Positions 37,562 to 48,915 of a stretch of DNA of 64,000 nt are shown in pieces. The DNA is taken from positions 7,286,501-7,350,500 of the forward strand of contig CANTUR010000002.1 in NCBI GenBank assembly GCA_947683625.1. Direction: 5' to 3'. This DNA is from Mallotus nudiflorus. Taxonomy: Eukaryota; Streptophyta; Magnoliopsida; Malpighiales; Euphorbiaceae. The first letter of the stretch is position 1. Each line of letters opens with the position of its first letter. The notes beneath the pieces were generated by a model, which saw nothing but the letters and a program-made list of their open reading frames with translations, had not been told where the DNA came from and searched no databases. The position numbers and the translations under genes were made by a program.

Positions 37562-37592
<31 letters not shown>
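37562..37592. repeat. (TA)n microsatellite
   Basis: About 15 TA units inside the first transposase intron; a second (TA)n run is at about 37855-37885. Confidence 0.9.
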
Positions 37593-37596
<4 letters not shown>

Positions 37597-37599
37597 CAC

Positions 37600-37851
37600 A
37601 CACAAATGTAATGATATAAAGAAATTTAATATATATACACAAATTTAATAATATAACTAAACAAACATAATTATAAAACTTATGTAATTACAAATATAAA
37701 TTCACATTACATATATATATATATACACACACACACTCACACAAAAAAAAAATGTAATTATATACAAAAATTTAATATATATTCACAAATTTAATTATAT
37801 AACTAAATAAACATAATTATAAAAGTTATGTAATTCTAAATATAAATACAC

Positions 37852-37887
<36 letters not shown>

Positions 37888-38360
37888 TACACACACACTC
37901 ACACACACACACTCACACACACACAAAAAATGTAATTATATACAGAAATTTAATATATATACACAAATTTAATTATATAACTAAATAAACATAATTATAA
38001 AAGTTATGTAATTACAAATATAAATACACATTATATACACATTATAAATACACATTATATATATATACAACTTTAATTATATAACTAAACAAACATAATT
38101 ATAAAACTTATGTAATTACAAATATAAATACACATTATATATATACTCACACACTCAAAAAAAAAAGTAATTATATACAGAAATTTAATATATATACACA
38201 AATTTAATTATATAACTAAATAAACATAAATATAAAAATTATGTAATTACAAATATAAATACACAATGTACCTATACACACAAAAATGTAATTATATATA
38301 TAAAGAAATTTAATTATATAACTAAACAAATATAATTATAAAAGTTATGTAATTACAAAT
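37600..38360 (-). repeat. Tandem array in the first intron of the hAT transposase
   Basis: The phrase ACATAATTATAAAA(C/G)TTATG with neighbouring AAATTTAAT(T/A)ATATA occurs at about 37664, 37809, 37987, 38092, 38224 (variant) and 38329. That gives about six copies of a 105-178-bp unit, the length differences coming from TA and CACACT microsatellites in each unit. It fills most of the intron. Confidence 0.85.
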
Positions 38361-38639
38361 CCATGATAGACATGCATACCTTGCAAAACCGATGAAATTT
38401 GTGTGATATTAAGAAAACAATTCTTCCTATGGTGGATGAAAAGTGGTGTGTTTTGCTTTTGCTCACAGATTGATAGTATTTATAGATATTTTTTGTACTG
38501 TTTCGGCCTAGTGGAACATTATTGGCAGAGCATTGAATTATTTTGGCTTGTGAGTGCTAGTGGAACATGCAGAGCATTGCATTGTTTTGGCATGTGCAAT
38601 ATTAGTGGAACATTATTGCAACATCAATAATAGAAATTT

Positions 38640-38792
38640 TCTGTAAATTTGTACATTAATATTTTGTTTGTTTCAATTATTTGCTTTTTCTTATTTTTAA
38701 AGTGTGGCAGTAAATAATTGTATGTTTTTCATACTTTTATCGGTGGCAATTTACTTTTAAATAAAATGTTTCTGTGAAAAGTTACAAATATG

Positions 38793-38834
<42 letters not shown>

Positions 38835-39808
38835 TAAAATTAAATAATAAACAATTAAAAAATAATAATAAAAAAAATAAACAAATGGTATGTTATGTGA
38901 CAATTTATAATAATAATAATAATATAAATTTAAAATAATCATAATAGTGTTAAAATTAAAAAAAAATCATAATAGAATTATAATTATGATATTATTTTTA
39001 ATATTATTATAAATAATAATAATAATAATAATTATTATTATTATTATTATTATATAAAAATAAACAAATAAACAAATACAAAATACAAAAAAAGTTTTCC
39101 ATATAGATATAATAAATATTACCAATATTGCTATTACCAATATTGCTATTAACACACAAAGAGGAAAAATTGACTATTACCAATATTACTATTGATAAAA
39201 AAAAATTTTGTGCTCAAAATTTTTTTTTCTTTTAACCATTTCATCATAAAAGCGATAATACGAAGAGGCTCATCTATTTTATTTACTTTGATTTAGTGTG
39301 TTGCTCAAAATTTTACGTGATCATTCATAGTATGCATGTTATTTTATATTAGAAAATTACTGTTTATATAATTATATTTTTGTTTTCAGAATTTATTTAT
39401 TTTTTAGACATTTTATCATTAGGACGACGGGAGTATTTCTATATATTTTGTTAGTTAAAATTTAGCATATTAGTAAAATTTTTACTTAAATTTTAGTGGC
39501 ATTTACATATTTTTATATATTTTATTATTATTTTTACTATTTCATCCCAGCCCATTTGAGCCCATTCAATTAAAAATTTCATTAATAAATTTTTAATTGA
39601 TTGTTTTGATTTTAATAATATTATTATATCAATATTAAAAATAATATTATAATTAAAATAATATTATATTAGAATATTTTAATTGGCATAGTTGTTTTTT
39701 AATAAAAAAATTGATCAATATTTTAATTGACTTCTGTAATATTTTATTATAAAATACTTACTATTAAGTTTTTATTATATTAATTATGTAATCATAATAA
39801 TAATAATA

Positions 39809-39862
<54 letters not shown>

Positions 39863-40130
39863 ATTAAATTTAGTAATTAAATTCATCATTTTATTATTTC
39901 ATAATTGTATATTTTTTGTAAATGTATATAATATCTCGTTGATTAATATTATAAGATATATATTTTTTAACTAATAAATATTATAATTATCAACACACTT
40001 AATTATTTCAATATATAAAATATTTATTGGATTATTTTCTTTCAAAATTTACATGAAAAATTCATGATTAAATAATTTTTTTTGATAAAATAATAATTGG
40101 CCCAATTTTACTTTCTGGCCCAAGCAGCTT
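38640..40130. other. Low-complexity hAT flank with AAT/ATT microsatellites
   Basis: No gene. Contains (AAT)n at about 38791-38832, mixed AAT/ATT inverted runs at 39008-39053 and (ATT)n at 39800-39860. The inverted AAT/ATT runs could form hairpins. Confidence 0.8.
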
Positions 40131-40169
40131 CTTCTTCTTCTTCTTCTTCTTCTTCTTCTTCTTCTTCTC
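40128..40169. repeat. (CTT)n microsatellite
   Basis: About 13 CTT units immediately upstream of the 197-bp terminal array. Confidence 0.9.
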
Positions 40170-40196
40170 GAGCACCTGCTGCTTCTGCTTCAACGT

Positions 40197-40787
40197 CTCT
40201 GTCTCCACCAACGTCTTGATCCAGAAAATAACGTCCGTTATGGACGTTTTAGTGAGTGTCACGGTCGGCTCACCTTCAAAATCTACCATAACAGATTTCA
40301 CTAAATCAATCCGGTTAAAAATCGTATCGTCGCCTTAAATTTTCGATACAAAACGACCGATACTACGTGTATCCGCCATTTTTTAATACACTGCTCTGTC
40401 TCCACCAACGTCTTGATCCGGAAAATAACGGCCGTTATGGACGTTTTAGTGAGTGTCACGGCCGGCTCACCTTCAAAATCTACCATAACATATTTCACTA
40501 AATCAATCCGGTTAAAAATCGTATCGCCGCCTTAAATTTCCGGTACAAAACGGCCGATACTGTGCGTATCGGTCATTTTTTAATACACTGCTCTATCTCC
40601 ACCAACGTCTTGATCCGGAAAATAACGCCCGTTATGGACGTATTAGTGAGTGTCACGGTCGGCTCACCTTCAAAATCTACCATAACAGATTTTACTAAAT
40701 CAATCCGGTTAAAAATCATATCGCCGCCTTAAATTTTCGATACAAAACGGTCGATATTGTGCGTATCGGCCGTTTTTTAATACACTA
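40197..40787 (+). repeat. Three 197-bp tandem units forming the right end of the hAT
   Basis: Units 40197-40393, 40394-40590 and 40591-40787 have an exact 197-base period. Each contains TCTCCACCAACGTCTTGATC, a GCCGTTATGGACGT palindrome-like core and TCAATCCGGTTAAAAATCGT, and each closes with TTTTTTAATACACT. The third unit ends exactly at the target duplication. They are GC-richer than the surroundings. Confidence 0.93.
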
Positions 40788-40795
40788 CACCAAAT

Positions 40796-40872
40796 CTCTA
40801 GCTATTTCTCAGTTTCGTCGATCCATTGCCAAGCTAGGTATCTAGAATCTATAGACACCACCTTGAGGGGGG
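40796..40872 (+). pseudogene. C-terminal end of copia-3 Pol and polypurine tract
   Basis: Resumes the Pol frame with a SQF...SKLG-type ending and NL.TPP. It is followed by CCTTGAGGGGGGC (40861-40873), the polypurine tract directly before the 3' LTR. Confidence 0.8.
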
Positions 40873-40873
40873 C

Positions 40874-41128
40874 TAAAAAAATAAGGCAGCAGCAGTATGA
40901 AGAGCAGTAGTGCAGCACCTTTCATCATCATATGGCTGCACCAAATGGCTCTCTCATTCATTCATTTTATTTAATGTTTCTTTTGTCATTCTTTCGTAAT
41001 TAATTTATACAACTAGCATATTCTATAGCTAGCATGTTTTTATTAGTTAGTTACATCTACTCTCTGTATAAAAACAAGAAGTTAGTCAATCAATAAAGTG
41101 TGAGCTTATTCATTCTCAAATTCTGTTA
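40874..41128 (+). repeat. 3' LTR of copia-3
   Basis: 255 bp, TAAAAAAATAAGG...CAAATTCTGTTA, closely matching the 5' LTR (shared CAGCACCTT, CTCTCATTCATTCATTTTAT, AAAAACAAGAAGTTAGTCAA). Confidence 0.88.
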
Positions 41129-42780
41129 TGATAGGAAGATGTCACAATCAATTATTTGCAAATTGATAATTTTACTAGTAGTTCACCATAAACTTCAAGT
41201 TTGACAAGAGCACATAGTTAATAAAAAAAAAAACTAAAGAGAATCCCATCATGACCTTTGATTAGTAGCTAATCTGGTGCATTGCTAGTTTTTTATGGGA
41301 AATTTTAGTAATAAAAAGTGTTATGATTTTATGCACTAATTCAAACCACACAAATACACATATACATAATGGGTCAGGAAGGACACGATCCTTCATAAAA
41401 TAAAACATTGAATGATAGCTTAAAGTACTATCTTGAATTACTCAAATCAGTACTATAAGAGAGAGACGAGTCACAATTACTAATCGTTTCTCAGAAAGCA
41501 TACTAAAATAAAAGTTCCATCTCTAAGATTTTGGCCCCTTGTTTATGTGAACTATAAACCTTTACAATGTAAAGATAAGTATATCAAATGACTGCTGCTA
41601 CTCTAAATAAATAGCATAAATATATGCTTTCATGCTAAAATATAAATGTTATTCATAAAAAAACGTCAAATATTTTTGTCATGAATCTTATTACTCTTGA
41701 CTGCATAAAATCACATCACTTCATGTTCCTTACATAAGAAGTGTTGTTACTTCATACCCTACATTGAGCTTGGCTAAAATTTCATAGAAAAATATCAATA
41801 ATAGGGGTTTAGTGAGATTTAACTCAACTAAGCTCAACTAACTCTTAATCTCGAATTAATAGGATTTAGCTATATTGATTATTTTTCTCTATTTCACATG
41901 ATGATAGATTACATATGTATGTATGTATATATAGCCATTAAATGATCATTTATGACCCTTCTTAATTCTTTTAGTGAGAGAATATATAGGTGTACAATTC
42001 ACATATCAGGAACCATTTTATTATTCAATTTATCAACTTATTCTCAATGACAACTTTTTTTTTTTTAGTACATCATCCCATCTTGAAGACATTACAAAAA
42101 TAAAAATACTATTACAATGATTACCAAAGACTATTAGAAACTATTAATACTATTACATCCTCTGTGCAGTTCTATAATCTGTCTTCTGTTCCAAGTGATT
42201 TGCAGCAAGTGGAGATGTATTTATCATTAATTGCTTCTTAATGATGTTGAAGCTTCACATAGTTGTTATTTTCTCAGAAGTTAGAAAAGTAGCTACAAAG
42301 TTCACCAAATTGCAATGATAAATACAAAAATGAAACCTAGTGGTGGTGTGGAATGAGAATCTTGTTAATCTACATTTGTTGCCATTATCTTGACTTTCGC
42401 TTTACTTGCTTCTTTACTAGGTTAAACCTACCACAGCTATAATCCAACCTAACTAAGAAAGAATTAGCGGGTAAGCATGGAACTCAAATCCCATTACAGG
42501 CAAGGCAATATGTAGATAAAAGAGTAAGCTATGCTTGAAAAAGCAGAGCCTTTTAATTGGTTAGTTAAATTTTGAGAGGACATAATTCTCTGTATTCAAT
42601 TCTTAGGATTTTCTTTTATATATATATATATATATATGATTTTGTTTCTTGTGTTCAGCCATTGAATCATTGTCAATCGTTGCTTTAGGAGATTTGCAGC
42701 TTTAAGCTTTGAGCCGTGGAAGTTCTATTCTTTCCATTTGAATTTGACATTTTAATGATTTTTGAGGCCTAAGGATAAAA
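41129..42780. other. Intergenic, nothing recognised
   Basis: AT-rich DNA without a supported gene. A (TA)n run is at 42616-42640. Confidence 0.5.
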
Positions 42781-42789
42781 TACAAGCAA

Positions 42790-43017
42790 ACTTGATCTGT
42801 AGAGTCATATATTCCAATGTAACTACCATCTGGTCTTAACAATGCTACGGTTGCTCTTCGTGGTAGTACAGCTTATATTACAATTGGCTTCCTTCTGTCT
42901 TCGTCTTGTTTGTGAAGATACATTGCCAGATTCATGCTTCTTTGCCTCTTCACATGAATCAGACTTATGTCCCATTGAATTAGATTTAGATTCATTAGTT
43001 GTAATGTAGAGGTTCAT
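42790..43017 (-). pseudogene. Exon-like relic, family not recognised
   Basis: A 64-codon frame from 43017 has non-repetitive coding-like content (SDSCEEAKKHESGNVSSQ then RRRQKEAN). In the next frame it continues as RRATVALLRPDGSYIGIYDS without a stop for about 30 codons, suggesting a broken exon of a real gene. I do not recognise the family. It could belong to the gene-fragment cassette further right, or be chance. Confidence 0.3.
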
Positions 43018-43020
43018 TTG

Positions 43021-44089
43021 TCATTGATTGAAAGTTCATCATAATTTTAATGTATTTGTTTGTCAAATTCATTTGTTTAGTTTTTCTATCTAATGAATAT
43101 ACATGTTTTATGTTATGAACCTACATTATTTAAGTAATAAACCTTCAATATTTAACTAAAATAAAAATATAAATAAAACTTTATTTATTATAATTAAAAA
43201 ATTAAACAATTTGTTAATGAATAAAAATTTTATTTTGATTAGAATCAATGAATCTACATGTGAAGGTTAATAAACATCATCTCCAAGTTTATTGATTTTC
43301 ACTTACATGTTCAATAAACTTACAATTGAAGGTTATTAAACTAGTATTTTTTAAGTAATAACCTTATATATTTTATCTTATGAACATACATTATTCAAGT
43401 AATGTAACTATATTATTTAACTAAAAATAAAAATACAATTAAAAAATATAAGTAAAAGTTTATTCATTACAATTAAAAAATAAAAGAGTAAAAATTTTAT
43501 TTTGACTAAAATAATGAATAAAAAATTATATTCAACCACTGTAATTAATAAAATAAAATAAAATTTTGATAAATAAAAAAATTATTCACTTCTATTAATT
43601 TTTTAAAAATAAATAATTAGAATAAAAATAAAAAAAAATTATAAACAATTGCAGCTAGTATAAGGGTATATTTATTGGGTGGTACAAAACTTTGAACATT
43701 CCCAGGGTTCAGCACCCATAAAAATATAATAATAAACTGGAAAAAAAAAAAATTGTAAGGTGGAGGCTGGCTTTCTACACTATGTCAGTAGAGCGGCATA
43801 TTATTTGATTGTGTATACAAATAACCTGATAAAAGCCTGAAAAATTCATTACCACAAACATCTCAAAAAAATTTCATTGGTTGTGTTATTCATGGTTCAC
43901 GCGTGTGATGGACAAGTGGATTAATGCGTGTGCGTATATCCATAAGTTTGTAAGGGTCAATAAAGGAAAAACACCATTTTTGGATGAAACAAATACATAT
44001 ATTTTATGTATTAAAAACATTAGCCTTCATTAATTTGTTAAAAATTATTTTTAATTTTAATTTTCATAAGAAAACAAATATATTTAAAT
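43021..44089. other. AT-rich intergenic DNA
   Basis: No gene recognised; AAATAAAA/TTTATTC low-complexity stretches. Confidence 0.5.
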
Positions 44090-44530
44090 TTTATTGAAAT
44101 TAAAAAAATTTCAGATATTAACTAAAAAAACAATTTTAATTAGTTTGATTCATTAAAATTTTTAGTTAAAGATATTAATTATTTTCAGATATTAATTAAA
44201 AAACAATTTTAATTAGTTTGATTCATTAAAATTTTTAGTTAAAGATATGAATTATTACTATTTTAATATAAAATAGTAATAAATCTACAAATTAATTATT
44301 ACTATTTTAGTTAAAAGTTTGCAATTTTTTACATTTTTATCAGTTTTATTACAAATAATTGTTGTAACAAAGTATTTATGGACCAAATTAAGATATTTTT
44401 ATTAAAATTAAAAAATAAAGATAAAATTAGAACAATTTTAAAGGTTTAAATTTATTTTCTAATGAATTGAAGAGTAGATAAATACGTACAACTAAAGTGA
44501 CTGAATAGCCAACTCAAACCCAAATATATT
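44090..44530. repeat. Segment related to the kinase-gene intron at 53600-54040
   Basis: Shared in the same order: TTACAAATAATT(G/A)TTGTAACA, AAATTAAGATATTTTTATTA, GATGAATTGA-type (A/T)GAATTGA, and AACTCAAACCCAAATATA followed by TTTTGT..GCGACCAA. It also contains a 74-bp tandem duplication (44112-44185 and 44186-44258). Confidence 0.75.
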
Positions 44531-45384
44531 TTGTAAGCGACCAAGTAGAGTAATCTGACTACAGCTGGAAAAGAAAAAAACAACAAAAAGCAAAATCAGA
44601 TTAAACGTTTAAATTGATTTATCCAGTTAAAAAATAAACAGACCTAAAAATTTAAATGGTCGTAATTACCTTTTGCGAAGGGTTATACTGCAATCTCTAA
44701 TAATAAGCATTAGTGACCAAAACTGCAGTCAGTAAAATTTAAATCAACCTTAATATCACAAATTCACCGATTAATGACCAGATTTTTTTGCCAAAAATTA
44801 TGGTGGCTTCAAACCTTTTAGTTTGTCTTTTCCAAATTTCTTTTATTTTTTTCTTTTAGTTATTAATATATTTATGTAATAAGTTTAAAATATAATCATA
44901 CATTAATAAACAACACACCAAAAGAGTATGTATAATAAAAACTTTCATATATACTAAAGCAATTGTATTACGTCGATGTGTCCAATCTACCATTTGGAAC
45001 ATTAATATTGAAAAAAAAAACACAATAATCAAATATCATAAAAATTGTTGAAAAAAAAAAAAACAATATAACGTCTTTAATTAGTTGTGATTTATTATAG
45101 TCAACAAGTCATGTGAACCACATTGTGAGACTTGCGTACCTGCAAAAATTGAAAATTGAAAATAGAAATTAAGAAAAGCGAATTTAAATGATATGTGTTG
45201 ATATCTCTGATCACTTGCACGACCTATTCTGATCACATGCACAAGTCCAACTAAAACTATAACCCATTTTATAGAATTAAAAATTTAAAACAAGCATTTG
45301 AAAATCAATTTAATAGGAACAACTAAGGGAAATGAGACCTGTTCCACTTGTCAAATTAGAACTTGAACAGAACATAATTTGTAC

Positions 45385-45792
45385 CTCCTTAGATAAGGCC
45401 TGAATCTCTGCTGAAGAATTAGCCCCACCTGCAACACCACTTCCCTTCCCTTGCTTTGGCCCTATAGTGACATGCACCAAACAAGAAGCAGAACTAAAAG
45501 AGAATCAAATAAAAATGTAGGAATGTGTTGCATCGAATTCTCCGTTCTACAGGATTACAGTTCCTATAATAACATGAAATATGCAAGAACATGCATTAAA
45601 GGTTAATATAATACAAAAAAATAATAATAATAAGGTCAAAAGCAAAGAACAAAGTGAAAGAAAAATGCAACAAGAAGCAACGCACTCATTCATGATGCCA
45701 CCATTAACAGAATCACAGTATCATTTCAACCATTGTAAGAACTCTAAGTTATCCAAAGGTCGGCCTTTAACAATCCTGTTAACTTCAATGTT
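45385..45792 (-). pseudogene. EB1 (microtubule end-binding protein) gene fragment, two exons
   Basis: Exon 45686-45792 (107 nt, after CAG acceptor, before GT donor) encodes NIEVNRIVKGRPLDNLEFLQ then WLK, a stop, and YCDSVNGGIMNE. This is the calponin-homology region of plant EB1, in which the stop replaces the conserved Arg (CGA to TGA). Exon 45385-45461 (77 nt) encodes GPKQGKGSGVAGGANSSAEI followed by QALSKE, the linker/coiled-coil start. EB1 tracks growing microtubule plus ends. The N-terminal exons and the EB homology domain are absent, so this is a fragment. Confidence 0.8.
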
Positions 45793-46316
45793 CTGCCATA
45801 GAACCCAAAGAAATAAAATGTCAATACAAATATAATTTTCACTTAATGTTAACCCTACTCTCCAACTTGTTAAAGAATGTTGACAATAACAAAGAAACAT
45901 TCAATTTATTTGTTAACACAAATAAACATCTCAGTTTTATTGTGATCTGTACTGTTACTACACAAGCACCTACACAAAGAGTGATCAGAAGGCATTTATA
46001 TGCCACCAATAAAACCATGCTTAGCAAACTTTAAACTTCATAGATGTAAGCTGTATCATCTTTCAATTTATTATCTTATAAATTGATCAGCTGAAGCAAC
46101 AAGGAATTATCCAGGTTTTCCTTCTCAAGGGAAATTAAAAGGCAGGGCAGGATAGTTACTACCTCAATAATTGATCCGCCAAGGAATCAACAGCCCAGCC
46201 AAAGATAAATGTGCAACATAGCAATCATATCAAGCAGTTCGAAGAAAAGAACAGCACCCACTAAGGTCCACACAAGAACAATATGGTAAATAGAAACAAA
46301 GATAATTAATAATTAC

Positions 46317-46376
46317 CTGAAGCTCTTTAGCAAGGGCCACAACTTCATCCAAATTTGCATTACTTTCTTGTAACAC
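46317..46376 (-). pseudogene. Exon-like fragment, gene not recognised
   Basis: A CAAG acceptor followed by ESNANLDEVVALAKELQ and a good donor (CAG|GTAATT). It lies between the EB1 and PEX5 fragments on the same strand. Could be a further exon of a captured gene; family unknown. Confidence 0.35.
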
Positions 46377-46817
46377 GAAATAGCAACCAGCAGCTAACAT
46401 CAAAAAGCAAAAGATAGCTTGCAAGCAATACACAAATGGAGTTTAAAAAAGCTAAGAAAACAAATAAAGGTAACTATGCTTGATCCTAGCGAGAAAACCA
46501 TGTGCAAGCTGTGAAACCAAAATAGGGCACTCCAACCACCACAAAAAAGTAAAAAGAAAAGAAGTACGAAAAGCAATCATAAAATTATTAAGAGGCAAGA
46601 ATGAAACCATGCATTAGGATGTCTTTTTCCTACTTTGAGCACTAAAAGTAAAATTATTATTCATATAGTACGGAAATAAATCCAAAATGCAGAAAACTAT
46701 ATTTGAAAAGAAACTATATGCTTTTATATTTCTTTTAATAAAAGCCCATACAATTTGCAAGGTATTGAAACAAGAGAAACAAAAGTAACAGTAAATTGAA
46801 ATTGAGCAGAAACATAC

Positions 46818-46955
46818 TTGCTGATAAGCTAAAATATTGCATAAGCACTCTGAACACTGTTGGCTTGGGTTGCACCAAGCTCGTTCAACAAGGACTAATC
46901 ATGTGGCTTGAGTTTCAAAGCTGTTTATAAGAAAGTAATGGCTTTGTCATACTCC
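46818..46955 (-). pseudogene. PEX5: PEX5 (peroxisomal targeting receptor) TPR exon fragment
   Basis: 138-nt exon between an acceptor (TATCCAG) and a donor (CAA|GTATGT). It encodes EYDKAITFL, a stop, TALKLKPHD, a stop, then SLLNELGATQANSVQSAYAI. This is the C-terminal TPR region of plant PEX5, the cytosolic receptor for PTS1 peroxisomal cargo; LGATQANSVQSA is highly characteristic. Two stops and a 2-nt insertion near the 3' end show it is non-functional. No other PEX5 exon was found nearby. Confidence 0.82.
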
Positions 46956-47031
46956 CTGGATAAATACACCTTCCATGTGGTGAACTTTCAAGCATCAAAC
47001 AATTAACAGCTCTACTGGGCTATGTAAACAA

Positions 47032-47083
47032 AAACCTATTAGATTTTCTAAAACAAAAACCTATTAGATTTTCTAAAACAAAA
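47032..47083. repeat. 26-bp tandem duplication
   Basis: AACCTATTAGATTTTCTAAA with flanking AACAAA occurs twice head-to-tail. Confidence 0.85.
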
Positions 47084-47721
47084 ACCTCTGATGATCAACT
47101 ACTACATCATTTGAAATTTGTGCACCTATAATAATACCCTTTGACTACTTGCATCTGAATAAAAATTATCTATCATGTGTTCCATTCATCAGTTTTTCAA
47201 AATGGTCCTAGGGACATGGCATGGCTTATATATGGGAGTCGTGTAACCAAAAAGGATGAAAACATTATCCATGACCTGTGATGATAAACAAAAACCAGCT
47301 AAAGTGGGATTGGATAGATATAGCAGTTGCTTCAACATATATGAAACAGGGTATGAGGAGAAGAGTATGTTATTCAGTTAACTGAATAACGACAATAAAA
47401 CAAAATTCTGATTATTGAATAACAATAACAACAGTAAAATTACCAAAAGTGAATCTGTTAAAAATTGAACTGAGTATGTCATAATAATATTAACTCATCA
47501 AGAAGTTTGATTTGACTGTATCACAATAGCATTAGCTTAATTAATAATAAAGAAATGATTGGAACAATAAAAAAGAAATCACTAAAAAAAATCTGTGAAA
47601 TCATTAAGCAGAACAATTAAAAAAAAAAAGACAGAGAAGAAGATACAATAAGGACACCATGATTAATGAATAAAAGATTAGGGAAAAACATAAAAAAAAA
47701 TATGTGTGATGCGATGTTGCA

Positions 47722-48760
47722 ACTAACCATCAATATTCAGGCCAGTGGTCTTTCGACAGCCGAGATTCCGCAAGTTCAATTGCACGCCTTGCAATTTGTG
47801 GACGACCAGTTTTTATGCAGGCTGCTGTGAGGAGCTATAGAAGCACTACATAAAAACAGCAGCACCAAGTGAAAATTCATTCATTTTGCTTAAAACATTT
47901 TTACTAACATACTCTATTAGTGCGTCCAAATAAGATCAGGAGCTAACCTGGCCAAGATCCTCTGTTGTAATAGCTCCACCTGGTAATTTTTAGATCGCAG
48001 CCAGTCACAATCTGCCATTCATGACTTCCTATTGCTGAGTGGCATTTCTTCAACCAATTCCTTCCAGCTAGACTCAATGAGATTCACTATTTTAGCAGCT
48101 TGCTCTGGAGTTGCTAGAGACAATTACCCAAGCAGAACCATCGAAAGTCCATTCTTGCTGGGCTCACATTGCCAATGAAGTAGCCACCGCGAGTTGGCAT
48201 GAAATCAAACACCAAATCAGGCATGACATTGAACTTATTAACTGCAGTATGAGAGTAGTCTTCAATTATATATCAATATATGTCATTAAGCTGCGTGAGA
48301 TCCAGCCAAAAGTAGCTGCGCATGTGATAGCTTAAAGCATGGAGGCGTGTGACTTCTCTCTCAATTAATTCCTTGCCCTCATCATCATGCTTAAGTCATA
48401 TAAGTGCACACCTTAAAGCCATGAAGAAGAGTGCTTGTATCTAAATAGGATATCCATATACACCCTGATTCAGAAAGACAATGGTAATTTCATAATTCAA
48501 AGACACAGAAAGCTTGCTTATACTGAAAATTGAGAGAGGACAAAAATAAATGGAGGGCACAAACCATTCTGCGATCAATCATACAGCATCCATCAGCACA
48601 TAGCAGAGTTGGGAATGTGTCAAATCCTTCTGACAGACATGAAGTCAGGATGAGGCGCATACCCCTATGGCAATCTGGCTTCTCAACCAGCAAAGAATCC
48701 CCGGTAGATTTTGCATGCACGACGCAATATAATCCACCAAAATAAGATCAGCAGCTAACA
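47722..48760 (-). pseudogene. Alkaline/neutral invertase gene fragment, C-terminal exons
   Basis: Three exons in gene order. About 48565-48760 encodes FWWIILRRA, then after a frameshift AKSTGDSLLVEKPDCHRGMR and SEGFDTFPTLLCADGCCMID. 47948-48464 encodes GVYGYPI, QALFFMALRCAL, YHMRSYFWLDLTQLND, FMPTRGGYF-like and VTGCD...TRWSYYN. 47722-47834 encodes LLTAACIKTGRPQIARRAIE and ESRLSKDHWPEY. These are GH100 alkaline/neutral invertase motifs (cytosolic or organellar sucrose hydrolysis). Exon 47948-48464 has several stops and frame changes. The N-terminal half of the enzyme and its last exon are missing. Confidence 0.88.
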
Positions 48761-48892
48761 TAAAAAAAAACATGACAGCAGGATGAACTCTCTTAGAATA
48801 GCTACAAATTGAGAAGTCATGCAATTACGTACCTGGCATAGGGATATATGGATATAATAATTTCCCTGATATGATGTAGTCCTTTTCCAAGG

Positions 48893-48915
48893 CAGGCCTT
48901 TATATATATATAGCA
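48893..48915 (-). promoter_or_regulatory. TATA-like element upstream of the invertase fragment
   Basis: The minus strand reads CTGCTATATATATATAAAGG about 150 bp upstream of the first invertase exon relic. It could act as a cryptic promoter for chimeric transcripts, or be a chance (TA)n. Confidence 0.3.

Larger units (their letters stand above)
34250..38400 (-). pseudogene. hAT transposase gene relic (BED finger, DUF659, hAT dimerisation)
   Basis: An intron of ~874 bp (37506-38379; donor AAG|GTATGC, acceptor TATGTAG) follows the 5' exon. The BED-type zinc finger comes next (TCNFCGCVVTSGITRFKQHL, 37410-37345), then an acidic linker, then DUF659 (FNAIAESPW-like FAIAESPWTRPLL, ILCDAWTDPTKMSIINFLVY). 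The DUF659/RNase H-like core ends at 35764. Exons follow at about 35530-35680 and 35390-35425 (MFTFQEKGQSFGQTLAQKAI). The hAT dimerisation domain is at 35070-35310 (TSVTNCERNWSTFSLIHTKT). The long tail is Gly/Asp/Ser-rich and ends at the TGA at 34250. One frame holds from 37412 to 35706 apart from point stops (36933, 36639, one near 36455). Confidence 0.85.
33868..40787 (-). mobile_element. hAT transposon inserted in copia-3
   Basis: 6.9 kb, flanked by an 8-bp target duplication. It splits the copia Pol C-terminus between LLTK and the final SLAISQFRRSIAKLG-type tail. It encodes one multi-exon minus-strand transposase (34250-38400). Termini are weakly inverted: the left CATGGATTTAAATAATGG and the complement of the right end TAGTGTATTAAAAAACGG agree at 11 of 18 positions. 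The right end is triplicated in tandem. Stops in the transposase make it non-autonomous now. Confidence 0.88.
31214..41128 (+). mobile_element. Ty1/copia relic (copia-3) split by a hAT transposon
   Basis: Two similar LTRs (31214-31471 and 40874-41128) share the same ends. They are flanked by TAATA (31209-31213) and TGATA (41129-41133), a target duplication with one mismatch. Without the hAT insert the element is about 3 kb, short because gag and the first half of integrase are deleted near 31790. Confidence 0.9.

Noticed and set aside
38757..39155. Minus-strand ORFs rich in Tyr or Ile runs
   Set aside because: They are translations of AAT/ATT microsatellites, not genes.
45839..46034. Opposing 62-codon ORFs
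   Set aside because: Exact antisense overlap, intron-like AT-rich sequence upstream of the EB1 exon; no family match.
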